A DNA stretch of 64,000 nt from Pegea sp. RAD2-039 (GCA_034620365.1 JAQGEQ010000020.1:1-64000), one strand, 5' to 3'; shown: positions 34,300 to 49,739, counted from the first letter of the stretch. Translations and numbers: made by a program. Notes: generated by a model not told the origin, from the sequence alone.

Positions 34300-37200
34300 T
34301 CAATTAGTTATACTGGAACTGAATACTTTATAATTGTTTGTTTCATTTTCTGTCCTTTGCTTTTGTACTATTGCTTTGTGAGTGATAAACATTTTCGCAA
34401 TTTTTGAAAACTTTCTGAAACGCCTTTAAGCGAGAGAGTTTTTAAAACTGAAGAGAAAGCTAAGTTCGAACAACCGATTAAAGTCGGTCTGAACAAGTTG
34501 CAACTTAGTTAAGATTTCGCAATATTTCAAATCTTTTTTCATACACAAAGGGTTTTATAAAACGTTTTAAATAAATTATATGCAAACTATACTGCTAAAT
34601 AAAATTCACTTCCTAGAAAATTAACTGATAAACTTAGCCAAAACTCAAAACTATACTCGCAGTAGATATAAGTTAAAAAGTAAAAACTTGCTACTTGAGT
34701 TGAACGCTGAAAGCATAAACAAAAACATAACAAATTTATATTTATTTAAAAATGACTACATCACACAAGATAATAACAAAGTCAGCAGAAAATGTAAAAA
34801 CTACTTTGCATTTATTTATAATTAGAACAAAATATAAATAACAAGTTATTATATAGATAATAAGTTTTTTATAGATCCAATTAGCAGCTACTTAATATAG
34901 TGATGATAATACAGGTCTTAAAACGAAGTGACCATAGAAAAATGATGGCTAACAACTAAATGAATTCTTTATTGAGTTGTTTGCTGGTTTCACGTTACTT
35001 CAACTAAAAAAAATGAAATTACTTCTAAAATTTTTATAATTTTTAGAGGCAAATTGAATCTTAAATTAAAGCTTTGTAACATAATTCTATAAGTAACTGA
35101 GTTAGTTACTTAAAAATGAAAATTATGGAAACATTTAGAAGCGTGATAATGTCACGTAGTTAAATTTACAAATATTGAAAATACTTACGTGTAATTAACT
35201 TGCTAAGCGCTGTACTAACTGGCAAGTGTTGTAAAATGCAATGCTTCAAAACATACTGATAGACCAGCTGATAGGAGAATACATCTAAGATTTAAACTAT
35301 AAAAACTGTAAATTTAAAAACCAACGGTTTTAAAATCTTTAAATTAGAAGCGAATTATTTATTTGTACACGAAGTATAAAATGTAAAGTAGTCTATAGAC
35401 TAAAAATTTGCTATTTAAAAGGTACAGTTTACTTATAGCTGTAAATTCTATCATTTTCATTTTTCACAAATATCACAGCTTGTTATTTTGCTTGTTATCA
35501 TAACTATGGCCTTGTTTCAACAATGTAATCAAAATGATGTCTTATGACGTCAAAACTGGCACGATACGACGCTATGATATTCACACCTGCAAAAGCAGAT
35601 GGCTGTTTCTATACTAAACATAGAAGAATAAATGAACAAACTGTGAAGCTACAAAAGGCAGCTTATGGGAATGATTTCTTCGATTGCACACAACTTTTGC
35701 ACAGTTGGATGCACACCTTTATAGAAGCAAGAACGTTGATGACAAGTTGCCTTTATGACTTTTTCCAAACTGAGAAATAAGCTTATACTTCAAAACTTGT
35801 TTTTTAAACAACTTCGTAAAGGTCTTACTGGACCATATCATATAATACATCAACGCTGGTTTGAGCTGATAATTTAGTGCTAAACCATTTTAAAACTTAT
35901 TTTTATTAATAACTGATAAAATGTTAGAAAAAGTTAATTTTCTTCAATTGCAAAACTCTTAGCTAGAATTTAAAAATCAACTTTATGGTGTAACTTAATC
36001 TCATATCGAAATAAGTTTCATCTTAATACATTTGAAAGATGAAAATTGAACACTTTGCATCATTAGTATCAAATCCAATTAAAAATTTTGAACGAAGTGC
36101 TTTGGTCATAAAACCTGGAAGGGTCATTTACTTCTTCAGATAATTGTGCAAGCAGCAGAATCACGTGACAAGTGGTTTTATAATAAACTTGTTTAGTTGA
36201 ATCGAATGATGTTAACAAAAATGTTTTGATCGAAACAAACCTATTTGAAAGTAAGTTTGTACAACGCTACACAAGAAATAAAAAGTTGAATAAAAAGTCA
36301 TGACAAACATACAAAATAACAAATATTGATATTACAAGACATTACTGTTCGATTGCTTCTATATTTGAACTAACACTAAAAGATAAGTGGAATATGAGGC
36401 TATAATGTCATAAAAATTCCATAAATCGTGTCTAATGTCACTTATAAGAAAATAAATTGATAGACAAGGTAGTTATGTTCACTTAGTGCTGCTATTAATC
36501 AAATCTAAATAGCTTTGCATATTGTTATCACCAGTATCGATTTTTGTTCATTGTACTTGCGTTGATTCTGACAATTGTACATTTTGGTCTGCGACTTAAA
36601 TAATTGAAAAACCAATTTTCTATTCTCTTTCTGACTAGTTGTTGTTTTCAAGTAAAATTTTCACAAAATCTATTGTCAAATGAGAAAGGAACTAAATGAA
36701 CTGAAGACTTAAATAATGATTGTTTGAAGATCATGTGATCATCAAAACTTCTATTATTTCCGTTCAAATCTGTAAAATCAATTCTCAGAGAAAAATTAAA
36801 CATCTGGTGATACAAAAAGAGTTTGATTGTATGTGTGAAAGAAATCAATCAGTTTCAAAGCCACTAAATTGAACATTGTAGAATCGTAGCTTTAATAGGT
36901 TTATAAAGCCAGGTGAATAGGAAATGCAAAGTCAATGAGTGACAAACTAAACAGCTATTAAAAGGTCAGACAAAAACAAAGAAGTGTTAATGAAGTCTCA
37001 CAGTCAGTTTCAGAAAACTTTTGCGGTTGGTCAAACTGTTCTCGAGTAGTAGATATGTAAGCAGTATTATGCAAAGTCGAGGAAGCTGCTGTTGGAAATG
37101 CTGCATTCACTTATTGTCAAAGATCTTCCGGTTTATTCAACACTTCACAAATGACAACAAAAATCTTGGGTAATTAGGCTTGGTGACTTTACTTCTGTTG

Positions 37201-40200
37201 TCAGCGTCTTGTTGCTACACAAAACTTTTGAGCTAGTTTTATTTTTATTCTAATACTCACAACATTACCTGTGTTATTCAATAAAAATATTTGTTAAAAA
37301 TAAGAAAAAGTACCCAACTTTATCAATCGTTTTATCTTTAGTGTACACTTATTGGATGGTTACATATACAAATAAAATGAAACACAACTTTATATACTCT
37401 GCTGTTAGTGTCTTAACTTTGATATCTGATTACCCAAGAGAAAAATGAAAATGGTTTTATATGAAAAAATTGATTTGAAAAGTCATATATTGATTTGTGA
37501 TTTATATTCGATAGAAGCACAATGAGATAAAACTAAGTCATTTTTCAGGTGTAAGTAATAGTTGGATATTACTAGAGCGGGATTAAGATATATATTTTTC
37601 TGCAAAATGATATTGTGGTTTGAAAATTTCTACAAACTTGATATTAAATTACTTTTGTTTACGTCCGTAATCGAGATAAGTGATTTATAAACAGTAACTA
37701 TAGATGTTATCAATATTTTATTGATTTTTTATATAAAAGCATAAAAATAAATTATATAATAAACTTATAAATATTCGAATAAAAACACCTTTTATAAGAT
37801 TAACCAAAGGCTTTCCACAGTTATTTACAACTAGGCAATTTTGCACTTAAACAACAACCTAAATGTTATATAAATTTTTTAGCATTTCATTGAGATCATT
37901 TTTTCTATAGAAGAGGCAAATATTACAATCAGCAAGTAATATTGATGCTTTCCTTGATGTTTGACCAGAATGTAAAAAACTTTTAACCGCAGTAAACAGG
38001 TTTCATTAGTCATGTGATCAGAACTAGAAGCGATATTTCGTAAACAAATTTATTTGTTCAAAACATATTCTAATGTAATTTCACTTTGATAAATGTGTGA
38101 TGGAAGAAACAAATGTAAACTTACTTGACCTTGTATCAGTTCAATTTTCTTAGCAACGTCAATTCAAAGTTTTTGATGTTGAAGAAGATAGATGAGAAGT
38201 TTTTAATGACGTCATCAGAGTTTGAGTTTAAAATAAAAGATCGGTCAATTTCAAGCAAAAAAAGAAACCCATGATTTGTTTCATTCAAATAACCAAAATT
38301 TAATAGTAATTATCCAATTTAAAAATTAAACAGTCACTTAATTTGTTGTGTCTCAAAAACCTAATCAACTAAAGCCTTTGCTTTTGCATCATCCTCGTTT
38401 ACTGATGTATTAATTCGGGCTGATCATGCTTTTTGGTCAGTACTCTTTTCTTTATTTAATATTCTATTAATTTGCTGGTTTACCAAAACAACTGCTTTTA
38501 AGGTAATCGTGCGTGGCCATATCATTGAGTAAAAACCAAACATAAAAATTAGTTTTTTTTTGTATATTAAAAGTTAATCAGTCAATTAAATCTATGCTAT
38601 TTTGGGAAAAAAAGTTTATTATAAGACATAATTAAATGTTGGTCTTTTAAAACTTTTAATTTTTAGAGGTTTTATTCCAAATCACTTTGGTAAGGACAAC
38701 CGACAATTTTGTATGCCTAAAATATTTTGCAATTTCGCTATCAATGAAGTAAAATGAATTGCTTTAGTTTTAAAACTTGACTTACTTTTTTCAGTAGTTT
38801 CAAGTTTAACTTTTCATTTAATATAATTTCCAATGTTAAACCAGTTTCGCATAATTAGGCTCTGTCTTAAACCTGTATCTTTTAGGGTTCAAACTTCTAG
38901 CTTACTTATGCTTCGTTTTGATCATTTAAGTCAATTTCCGGTGCTCAAGTTCTAATTTTTATACAAAACATTTTTTTATTAACATTACTACATTTTTATT
39001 AACAATTTTCTTGTTGAATATTTAAAACTAATTTTTAGCTGAAATTATGTAAAGTGAGAAACGAAGTTTATATAACCTTTTTTATCTGTTACTCTTTATC
39101 AGTATTGTGATTAAAACTCATTTACTTCCTTTGTGATTTTACGATAAATTATTTTCAACCAGATAAATATATTTCAGACAAAAATGCTTAAGATTTACAT
39201 TTAACTGATTGAGTTTCGTTCAAAAGATTAAATATACAAAAAATTTAAATGATTACAAAATGATGTTTGAACATTTCAATCAAAAACTTTTGAAACAGTT
39301 AAACTCAAAATCTCTGAATAACTGATTTATTGTCCACTACCTATCAGAAATAGCTATCAGATAGGTTAAAATTGTCATGCTCTATAGTTATTGTTTGTAG
39401 CTGAAGTGGTTATACAACTGTGTATTGTATCTCTACCGATGTGTTGTTTGCTTAGCAAACTCTACACAATAGACCCCCCTCATTTTGCCTTCCACAATTG
39501 CTTAAATGGATGCTGCAATCCAACACAAGACTTAGCAGTGTTTAAATATATTCAAAAAATAGATTTAAGTCCAAACCACATCTAACTGCGGAGTTTACCT
39601 TCAAGCCTTTGCATTTTGATGGTTTTGTGATGAATTTCAGAAAAACTTACAAGGAGCTTATTTTTTACTGAATATATTTATATTTACAAGAGGTTAATAC
39701 TTTCAAAGTTTAATTTTGTTTGTATTTTAAAATTTTAGTTTTTTTACAAAAACATTTATGGCATCATTAAAACAACTTGAATATTTTTTTCTTGTTTGGA
39801 AATGTTTAAACATTAAAATCACAACAAAATCTGAGTAAATTATACTAAAAGTTTTTTCTTACCACAAATTAAGTATATAGTTTAGATATTCTGATTAATA
39901 GAGTTCTTAATTGAGAATTAATTGGGAGAAAATACCTTTGCATCATTTATCATTGCTTGCAAACCTGTAAACGTGGAAAATTTTTGCAAGAATTTAATAT
40001 GCCATGTCTGCAAAAGGTCAAATAAATCGAATTTGATGCATTTACTTTAAAAACTTAATTGAAAAAGTGTCTAAAGAAGTGTCAACCTTTTTTTCATTTA
40101 AACTATTCAATATCAATATATTTTTTTCAAGCTGTAAATATCATACTGTAATTGAATATAATACTACTAATTGCATTGAATTTTTATATAAAACTTTTTT

Positions 40201-42880
40201 AAAGTTTCATTCAGTTGGTGAATGCAGGGTTAGCATTTGAAAAAGATCTATAATCACACTTTTTTTATTTCGTGGTTCAAACCAAAAGTTGTTTCAAGTA
40301 GTGGTATGTATGATGCGTCAACGTACTTCAAACCGACTTTTACGTACAATCAACAACCATCAAAATAAGTATGAGTCAACCTTTGTACTCGATCTTGATA
40401 TTTTCAGTTACTAAATGACCATTACTTGTTAGATGATATCAAAATGTTAACAGAATGAGTATGGCGTTGTGAAAAAGTACAATTTCTTCTAATAACACGC
40501 TTCGGTGTATTATATATAACCTGAATGAACATTTTGTAAAATTTTTCTTTTGTGTACAGTAAGCTGTGAATAAAATGTCAATTTAATTATGCTTCAATGA
40601 ATTGTATTGAAATAACATTCTTACCAATTACTCTACATCTTCTGATTTTATAGAACTTTTAAAAAAAGTTAAATGTTGAGGATAAGTATCAAATAATTTG
40701 ATACGAGTATAAAAAAACCCGTTTGAAAACTTCTTATATTATATTGTAAAAGTTTTCAACTAAAGTTAAATCAAAATAAATTGTTATAAAAAGAAATGAA
40801 TACACATTTGAAATATTGTTTGACTTTACAGTTTGATTGTCGTATATTTTCTACCGCTTTGTCAACATGACATAATAGAAACTATTTCGTACCTAGCTGG
40901 TCACACTATCAACTTTTTTTTACAATTCTACCAATTCTTAGAGCATGTTCAAATATTTGTGTGATTAGAAATAACCAAAAGGGTGTATATCAGATTTGAT
41001 AATAGATTTTCCAGTTGTTCGAATAGAAAAATCTAAATTATAAAATTAGCTAACTTTGAATGTAATGAAACTTTGAACTCTAAAAATTTAAATTTATAAA
41101 TGTCACAAACAATTACGTTAATTAAAACAAATCAAGCAAGCTCTGTAGATATTGATTATCAAATAAAGGTGGTTAGAATGAATTTCTCAATTAATTGGCT
41201 AGGAACGTTGTTTTTACCAAGCGCTACAGATTCTTCGACCTTAATTTCAAAAAGACCTTTCTCCACTATTGTTTAATCTTTAGTCTTTGCACTTTTGTAA
41301 TGAAATTATTATACAACAATACTGATTGAAATCATACTTAAACTTAAACTAAAGAAAAAGACTAATTTATTCAAAAACAGTTCTTAGAAATCTGTTTGTT
41401 TTTGATTACTAAAAATTATTGTGTAAACCTTCAAAAAGCTATGTAGAAACTAAACTATCGGAAATTGTCAGCAGTATTTGAAACAAATATCTGCAAACTT
41501 ATCAAATAAAGTGGAAATCTTAAGGTTTAAATGAAAGATAAACAGCTTGCAATGCAAACTGAGGCAGTCCAACATAAGAAATTCCTGTGCAACAAATAAA
41601 TCGTTTTGTTACAATACTTTTTTGATGATTTTATTGAAATCTTGCAACTTTTTAAAGTCGATTGAAATTTGCTTTTGACTAGATATCACTTTGTATTCGA
41701 TTGGAGTTGATAAAATCATTTGTTGTTGAGTATCCAAGGGTTTTCTTACAAAGCTTTTTCAATTTTTGTTTTGTTTTCTGCTTTTAAATATTAGCTTTAC
41801 TTTAATCCTGCCAATCTGCTGCTCGTTTTCTAACTACTTTAAATTACTGATCACAATCTAACAGAGGAAGAAAGTAGAATGAATAGCATATGACAGGCAG
41901 ACGAAATGTTAAATGAAATAACAGAAGGAGTTCTTGCCGATCATAAAAAGAGGAAGACAAAGAAGATTTAACAGTAGATTAGCTTCTCGTCATTTTTTCC
42001 ATTAAAACTCAGGTGCTGTTGGCATGTACGATTCTTTAATCTAAACAACATTTGATATTGTTGAATCAAATGGAGTATAGGAGAAATTGTTTCAAATTAT
42101 GATAATTAAAAATGAATGAAATATTTTACGAAAACGAAAAGATCTTTGTCAATAAAAAGTAATTGGTAAGTGGACATCACCTTTGAAATTTAGAAAATAT
42201 AACTTTTTTAAAACCTTTCTTGCTTACTATAAAAAGAGCTAAAGCAGTTATATAAAAGTCAATCAGGCAAGTGATTAAATAACGAAAAGAAATCTTTTGG
42301 GAGAGCTTACTGAGATTACATAATAATTTAAACTTAAAAAAAAATACATTTTTTATTCAGTTTAGTTAAAACTTTAAACCTTAATCCCAAAAAAAATTAA
42401 TCAACTTTTTGATTGATAATTTGTAAAAATGCTTTTTTTTATGGAATAAAGTCGACTTTTAGAATTTATTTATTTAAAGCACAACTTTATCTTAACTTAA
42501 ATGTGTGAACAGCTTAATCCAACTGCAATCTGAAATCGATAGCTGTGTTTGCTTGTCAGTTTATCCAAGATACTTTAACTTACAAAAAAATCAACAGAAT
42601 TTTGAGTCTCTGTTTGTTTGTTTTTTTGTAAAAAAGATGGAAAGAAAATGTTGAAGAGATTAAAAGAGAAATTTTCAAATTCACTTTTAGATAAAAACTA
42701 AAACCTTTTTTCAACTTGTTCAAAATTTTGTGACATGATCAAAAAAATACATTTGAAAAGTGACAGAAAGTAAAAAGATTTCATTTTGAGGTGCAACGCA
42801 TCGATTAAATAAACTTACTGACCGCTATGCTTCTTATCAGATGCGAGGTCAAACCAAAAATATCATAAAACAAATAATAA
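34300..42880. other. 8.6-kb gene-poor region
   Basis: AT-rich with no gene recognised. The best open frame (35544-35780, plus strand, 78 codons) has more balanced composition than its surroundings and begins inside TGACGTCA (35545), but resembles no family I know. Single palindrome sites also occur at 36161 (TCACGTGA) and 38207 (TGACGTCA). Confidence 0.45.
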
Positions 42881-42889
42881 AAAGAGAAA

Positions 42890-43450
42890 CTGTGAGCGGC
42901 TGCTCCAAATTTCGCAATCGATCAACTGCGTAAGAGGAGGAGGACCGACAGATGAGAGGAGAAAAGAGGGAAGAACGAAGACTTGAAATTTCGAAATTCA
43001 AAAAACCTTGCGCAATATATGACATTCAACTGCGTGTCGCTCGCTGTGACGTCACTACAAAAAGAAGAAACAACTAAAAAGGAAGAAGATTCTGCAATTG
43101 TCAATCTACTGTAGAGACCTGCCCCTCCTCTTCATCAGTAAGATCGATACGAACCGGCCGGGTCACGTGTTCATCTCCTCTTTCTCTTTGAGTTCATCTT
43201 TCAGATGCAGATCATTTCTTTATCTTTTGTTTTTTTTTCTTGTTCGTTTTTTACATTTGTTTATCGCCGGCGTTTTTCGCAAAATGCTCGACCTGCTACT
43301 GAATAATTTATTAGCATACAGCACGAAAACTTAATGCGCATGCGCACAGCTTGTTCGTATGTTTGTGTGATTATATGGCCAAAAAAAGATAGATTGTGCG
43401 CTGTATCGAAAAAATAAGTGAAATATCCCCAATTTTCTACAGGTTTCACC
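42890..43450. promoter_or_regulatory. Promoter-like island with NRF-1 site
   Basis: A G+C-richer island within AT-rich DNA. It contains TGACGTCA at 43047-43054, CACGTG at 43164-43169 and TGCGCATGCGCA at 43335-43346, the last an exact fit to the NRF-1 consensus YGCGCAYGCGCR, plus AATTTCGAAATT (42987-42998) and long pyrimidine runs at 43170-43250. This looks like a housekeeping-type promoter, but no coding exon is recognised on either side. Confidence 0.45.
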
Positions 43451-43499
43451 CCCTCTCCTATTCATCTATTTGTGCGACGTTATGACGAAACTCAGTAAA

Positions 43500-46400
43500 G
43501 ACAAAAAGCGAAGAAAATGTTCTGGTTTTAAACCAACTCTTTGCCATAAAAACTGATTTCCGCTTATCTAGTAACTAAAAACTACTTTTAAAAACATGCA
43601 ACAATGTTAAGATTACATTTAAAAATAGAAAAATAAAAAATATATATTGAAGATTGAGAAATACATTCGATAGTTTATTTTAATTGTTTCTTGAGTTTAG
43701 AACAACGAGATTCAAAATTGACCATTTAACTAACTTTTTTGCATCAATAAACGAAAGAGAAACAAGCAGAATAGCTTTCTCTACTTCTTCTAGATGTTTT
43801 GCCGATCCACAAACAGTTATAGGTTATGGAAACAAACAATAAATTTTCTACTCATTGTTAATCATTAGAGTCAGCCTCTAGAATTTTAAAGAAGAATCAA
43901 GTTAGGATGAAAGATTCTGCTAGCTGAACTGATGTGACCTGCTCATGACGTATTCCATCAGAGAAGTTAGAGCTGTGCAAAGACACTCCATGAAACCCTA
44001 TCATAAGAAAATCTCTATTGATATGTTCTGCTTCAGTAAGTAAGTCTCTTCAATTATTCGTTCACTTCTACGCTCTTAAAACTTCAGTATTGCACTCGTA
44101 CAATTGCTGCTACATTTGCAGCATTTTCAACTGATATCAAAACCGCTTAGAGAAAACTAATGACATTTGAACTTTTAACAAAAGCTTTAATTATTTTGTT
44201 TTAAATTATTATTGATTACATTAAAAGAGAAATATTTTGTACTTCTTATTCTATTGTACTTACAAGTTAGTAGTAGTTACTTACTCGCGATATATCTTGA
44301 CATATGTGAATGTTCAAATAAAATATGATTGTTTTCAAACTTGATATGAATTTCAACTTAAAAATTCACTGTGGGTCACCACCTTTGTGAATACATTTTT
44401 GAAAATACCTCTATATGTAAAGTAGACTGATTTTTAGTTTAATTTTCAGCTGTTAATCAAAGTTAAACAGTAAAGTTTTTCAAAACTATTAAGCTTAGAT
44501 TATGGTCAAAACTCAACCTATAAAAATCGGGTGGACCAATCTTTAGATAAAAGTAATCAATAATGTATAATATATCTTTCTTTTTATTGTGGTTTCCTGT
44601 TCAACACCTGATAAAGAATGGCTAGTAATTAAATGGATTCAGTCTATATAGATGTTATATAGACGACCAAGCAGTTTTGCTCATAAATATAATCGCCTGT
44701 TACAATAAAAGGTTAAAATGATTGTCAAGTAACATGCAAAATAGTTTGTTGATTTATAAACTTCATAAAATGTTGTTTTTATTTTCTAATCAAACTAAGA
44801 AATAAAAAATCTAATTTTTTAAAGAAATTTGTTATTTGCTGGATTTAAATTCAGTTGAGGAAGTGAAGGATTCACTCTTTTATCAAATATTAAGAAGCTT
44901 TATGTAAAATTAATTCGGTTGATAGAATCTTGAAGTAGAAAGCCTTGATCAGCGCAAACCAAAAATATGAATAAGTCATCTTTTTTAAGAATGAAAATTT
45001 AGCTGTTTGACTCGAAGTTATTCCATAAAAAATTCGGTATCAAATGAGCTGGTGTATGATGTTGTTTTTACTCAACTTCAAGCGATAAATAGAGTTTCTT
45101 AAGAGTATGGACAATTTTATAATTTTTTACGAATGGTTTGCAAAATATTTGAGGCAACCTTGACCGTGATTTATACAGAAGTATACAAAAAACTTTGTTC
45201 TTAGATTTTTCTCATCTCATATTTGAAATACTTTTATGTTGATGGTTTTGTTAGATAAAAACGCATTTGTTATAACATGCTAGATTAGTTTTGAAGTTAT
45301 TAAAATATTTAATGATTTGTTTAATAATAAAAATATTTAAAGATGCTTTATAAGCTATGATATTGAAAAGTTCTGAAAATTTCTTTAAAAATAGAAAAAT
45401 ACTTTAAGACGTTTTAAAATAGAAGTAACAATGATCTCAAGCTTATATGTTAAGTAACAAAAAATGTCAGAAAACTTTATTTGATTTCCAGCTTATATCT
45501 TTTTTATTTCCTAAACCACAAACTAATACGTCAATAGTAAATAGATATACGTCAAAAATAATTAAACAATTAAGCTGCCATTTCAGGTTTTATCTGACGA
45601 AAATCTAAAATAAAAACATTTTCAGTAAATCCTTTGTTTTGACCATCATAAGAAGCACCTGGTTGCAGGAAGCGATTTTTTGAATTTCAAAACCTTAAGC
45701 TTTTTCATCAACACATGTAAGAAATTAAGTTTGTGTAATTCTTTCATAATCCGATAATATTTAGTATTCCAAATTTAAAATTAAGTATTTACTTTGAAAA
45801 AGTTCTTTATTTAAATTTTACATGGGCTTAACTTTTGTTTATGAAATATTTCAACTAAAATAAAAGCAAGTTAGTTCTGTAGACTATGTTAGGCTGTTGA
45901 TGACGCTTAATATAGACGTCTAAAAGAAGGAAATGGAACCAACTGAAAGGGTTTTATTGACAAATTGTCTAGCTGTTCATTAGAAACCGTATTAAGCCTG
46001 GTTGACCTTTGTAAATTTTTATAGAAGTTAATTAAGATTCATATAATCAATCAACTCTTTAAGAAAGCGACGTCTGATTACCTACAAAATTGCTTTATTT
46101 GTTACTTTTAATAGTTATGAAAAATTATTTTAAACTTTTAGAACATTTCGGTTTCCGCATTAAATTTCATAAGGATAGTGAATGCAGAACAACCGGTCAA
46201 CATTTTGAAGTTTGCAAAATATTTCTTGAACTTTGTAAAATATATTGATAAGAGAATAATCACTAGCGATGGCCGTTTATCAAATGAATGACTTCATGAG
46301 TAGATACATGTTGATTATTAAGGTTAATTCTCATATATCATATTCTGTGATTTTATTTTAAATGCAAATTATTGATAAGTTTTATCGCTTTATTGTTATA

Positions 46401-48680
46401 AATCTTTTTATGATAATGTCAATGCTTTTGAGGCCAGTTTTTAACATCACCTAATTGTAATTTAAGAAACTGGCTTGTACTAAACCTTTAACTTTGATAT
46501 TGTATCGGTTCATTTACAAACAGTTTAACAGCTGACAAAGTTTTAAGTTACATTAGAAATTAAGTAAACATTTCGAATTTCATAAGCATCTGTTAGATAG
46601 GAAACTTTAACACTTTTGCGGACTATTCCAAGGTATATGACATCTTTTAAACCTGCTTTTACAATTGACACAGTACTTGAACAAATGTGATATACTCCAG
46701 ACCAGTACTATGTCGTTATTTGTTAGCTTTAGTGTCTACATGAATGAACTCATTCAAATGATGAACTTTTACAAGAAAATCTATATAAGGCCACTTTCAC
46801 CACAAGGTTTTGAAAATCGTTCACATATTCGGGTAAATATTTAAATAACTTTTCATAACAAGCACTTTAAAACTCCAAATATTTTACATTTAGCTTATGA
46901 GTGTACAACCAACTTCTTACTTTTATTTTGAAATCTTAAGGCCACAAGGACCAGTAAAGGTTCATGAATTGTATGTTCCTTAGTGTCCGCTATTAAATTT
47001 ATTCGAAAACACAAACAAAAACCAAGCAGGACAAAAAATTAATCAAATCTTAAGTCACATCTTAAATTACATGCTGATGATGTTTTTGTTGATTAACTTT
47101 TACAGGACTTGGTTGTACTTATATGAGACTATTTTGATAAACCGTTCTAATAAAAAACAGTCACATTATCCATATTCTATATAAAATATTTCGTATTTCA
47201 CAATAAACGCTTTGGTAAGCTGATAAAAAACTGAGGCTCTACAAAACAGGATTTTGTAATACTATCGTCATTTCAAATTATTTAAGTATTTTTAAGGCGG
47301 TTTGAAAATAATTAATACTCCTGAAAAGTAGTTGTCTAGCTTGTTATACTTTGTCATTATGCAATGTTTACTTCTCTCTCAGGCTGGCTCAGACTTATAA
47401 AACATTTTCTTCATTGTTGAATTTCTATTATTATGCAATGTTTCAAAATCTATGAATAAAGTTACTTTCAATATGGAAAGGAGAACTAATTTTATTATAT
47501 TACATCACTTATAATTGCAATCAATATGAATTCAAATAATAAACATTTTTCTTCTAATTCAATCCACGAGAAAAAGCTTTTCAAAAGAATTGATTTGAAC
47601 AAATTTCAGTTGAAAGAAAATTTGTTTAAAAACCTTTTAATGGTAGCAGTAAAAATTCTCTATATGTATCAACTAACATGTGCTTCGAATTATCTTCAAA
47701 TTTTCAACTTTATTTGTTGTTGTAGCAAACAGTGCAATGAAAATAAGGTAATTAATCACTGTGTAATGATGACAATTAGTGGCTGGTCATAATGATAGAT
47801 CGTTGTTAGTACTTTACTTGAACACAAAATGGTAAAACCCACTGCTCATAAAAAGTTTTTTTCTTTATTAACACCAGAAGAGTCCTTGATGGTTTTTAAG
47901 AGGGTTTTTGGTGATAACTTTTTTGAAGCTGTACATTCAATTCTGTAGTAGCAGAGATTGTATCACAAGCTCATGCTTTTAAACAGAGTCTGTTCAGCAT
48001 CAAATTCTAAGATTATCTGTGTTTTGTCAAAGTATTCCTTTTGTCAGTGGACTATACTGTTATTGGAAGTTAAATTTGAACTGCAAATTATTATCAGCTG
48101 AAATTTTGTACAGTGGTCTTATAAACGTAAATTTTTTTGCTTATCAAATTTGTAAAAACTACATTAGCTTCTTGTTTGATTGATAATGACTTTTGAGAAA
48201 CATAAAATATTTGTTTGAAACTAATTTCATTGATAATCTAATTTATAAACAAATACTTTTCTCAATTTTTCTAAAAATTTTCTCGATTTTTGTAAAAATT
48301 TTCTCAATTGTATTCAAATTTTGTCAGTTTTTGGGCATTTAGTAATTTGAAAATGAAAGATTTTCTCACAAATGAATAAAGAATTACAAACACTTTGGAT
48401 ATTTAAGACCATCGTTTCAAAATGATTACCTAAATGAGAAAAATGCTGGTCTTAAATTTTCTCATTCTTTCCATTAATAAAAAAAACCATCTTCTAGGCA
48501 AATTTCACAAACATTTTAGTGGTATTGTAAATCTAATATGTCATAATTTAAGTATCTTAACTGTTAAAAGATTTCACAAATTACCAAAAGATCTTTAATA
48601 AAGTTTTTATTCCAAGTCTAAAATATTGTAAGAAAGAAAACTTAGTTTCTAAAATTTCGTAAGATTTAAGGTGGGACTAT
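43500..48680. other. 5.2-kb gene-poor region
   Basis: AT-rich sequence. The open frame at 47526-47792 is Asn/Lys/Phe-rich and has no family resemblance. No element recognised. Confidence 0.45.
48259..48320. repeat. 21-bp tandem repeat, about three copies
   Basis: Units at 48259-48279, 48280-48300 and 48301-48320 share the TTCTCRATTTTTNTAAAAATT pattern; the third is more diverged. Confidence 0.75.
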
Positions 48681-48688
48681 TTTAGGAG

Positions 48689-48723
48689 AGTGAGTCACAA
48701 AAACTCACTTAAATATGACGTCA
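48689..48723. promoter_or_regulatory. AP-1/CRE cluster over a hairpin
   Basis: AGTGAGT (48689-48695) pairs perfectly with ACTCACT (48703-48709) around a 7-base loop. An AP-1 site TGAGTCA (48691-48697) overlaps the stem, and TGACGTCA follows at 48716-48723. A Lys/Ser-rich open frame of 65 codons starts at 48715 inside the CRE and is unrecognised. Confidence 0.35.
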
Positions 48724-49739
48724 CTAAGTAAAACGAATCGATGTTCTCACAAAACAAAAAGCCAAAAAAACAAAAAAAAGCGATTCTCTTCAGTGAACTC
48801 AGATTCGATTATCAGAGAGGTCAACTTACAACGGAAAACTGAATTTCTTCATTTTTTTTTCTTTAAAAAATTTCGCAATCAGCATTTATTCGGATTAAAA
48901 CAATCCAAATGAATTAGTCATCGGCTGTTTTTCACCGGTATACTTGCACATGATTGGTTCATTGGATAAAAACGTGCTTTTTAGGCGTATTCAATTTTAC
49001 TGTAACAATGTGAGATGATGAAATAAGGTGTAAGATGTTGCAATCATGTCTAGAAGTTGATTGTATGTTTAGTTGATTTTCTCCTTTGCTCTAAATTTGT
49101 TTCTAAAACAACATTTTATTGAAATTTGCAGCATTATAAATCTCCCTTTTCGTTTGAGGAAGTTTATCAAATAAGTCTGTTTGAAATGAAGCTAAAAACT
49201 TAAAAATCCTGAATTGTATATAGCAGTAGCTTAGAGATTGAAGCTTCACTCACAGGCTTTAATTGAACTTAATATTTTGACAAATTACACATGAAAGTAA
49301 TTAAAATCGTTTTATATTCTGACTAGAATTGAAGCCAAGAATTAAATTGAATAATTTAAGCAATAAAATCTTTTAAGATTTCATTTACACAATTTCATTT
49401 TAATTATTTAAGGTTAGATTTAGTTGAAGAGTTCAACTTAATGCAGTTTTTGATTACTTAACAGATTAGAATAAAAGTATTTTGATCATGATTAATAACT
49501 AACACAATCAAATTGATATTCTTTTAATTAATCAACAACCACAGTTGTTGTAATAAGTGAAATAATTTGATTCCAAGAGATCTGAGATTTTCAATTCAAT
49601 TTCGATGCCAAATTTCCACCTAAAAGTAAACATCCAGTTGATAAATGATTAACTCGGACTATTTATAGAGTCTTTAGAAGAATCAAACGATTGAATGAGA
49701 AGTATCACTAGCATCTGGTGACTACTTTAAATACTTGAT

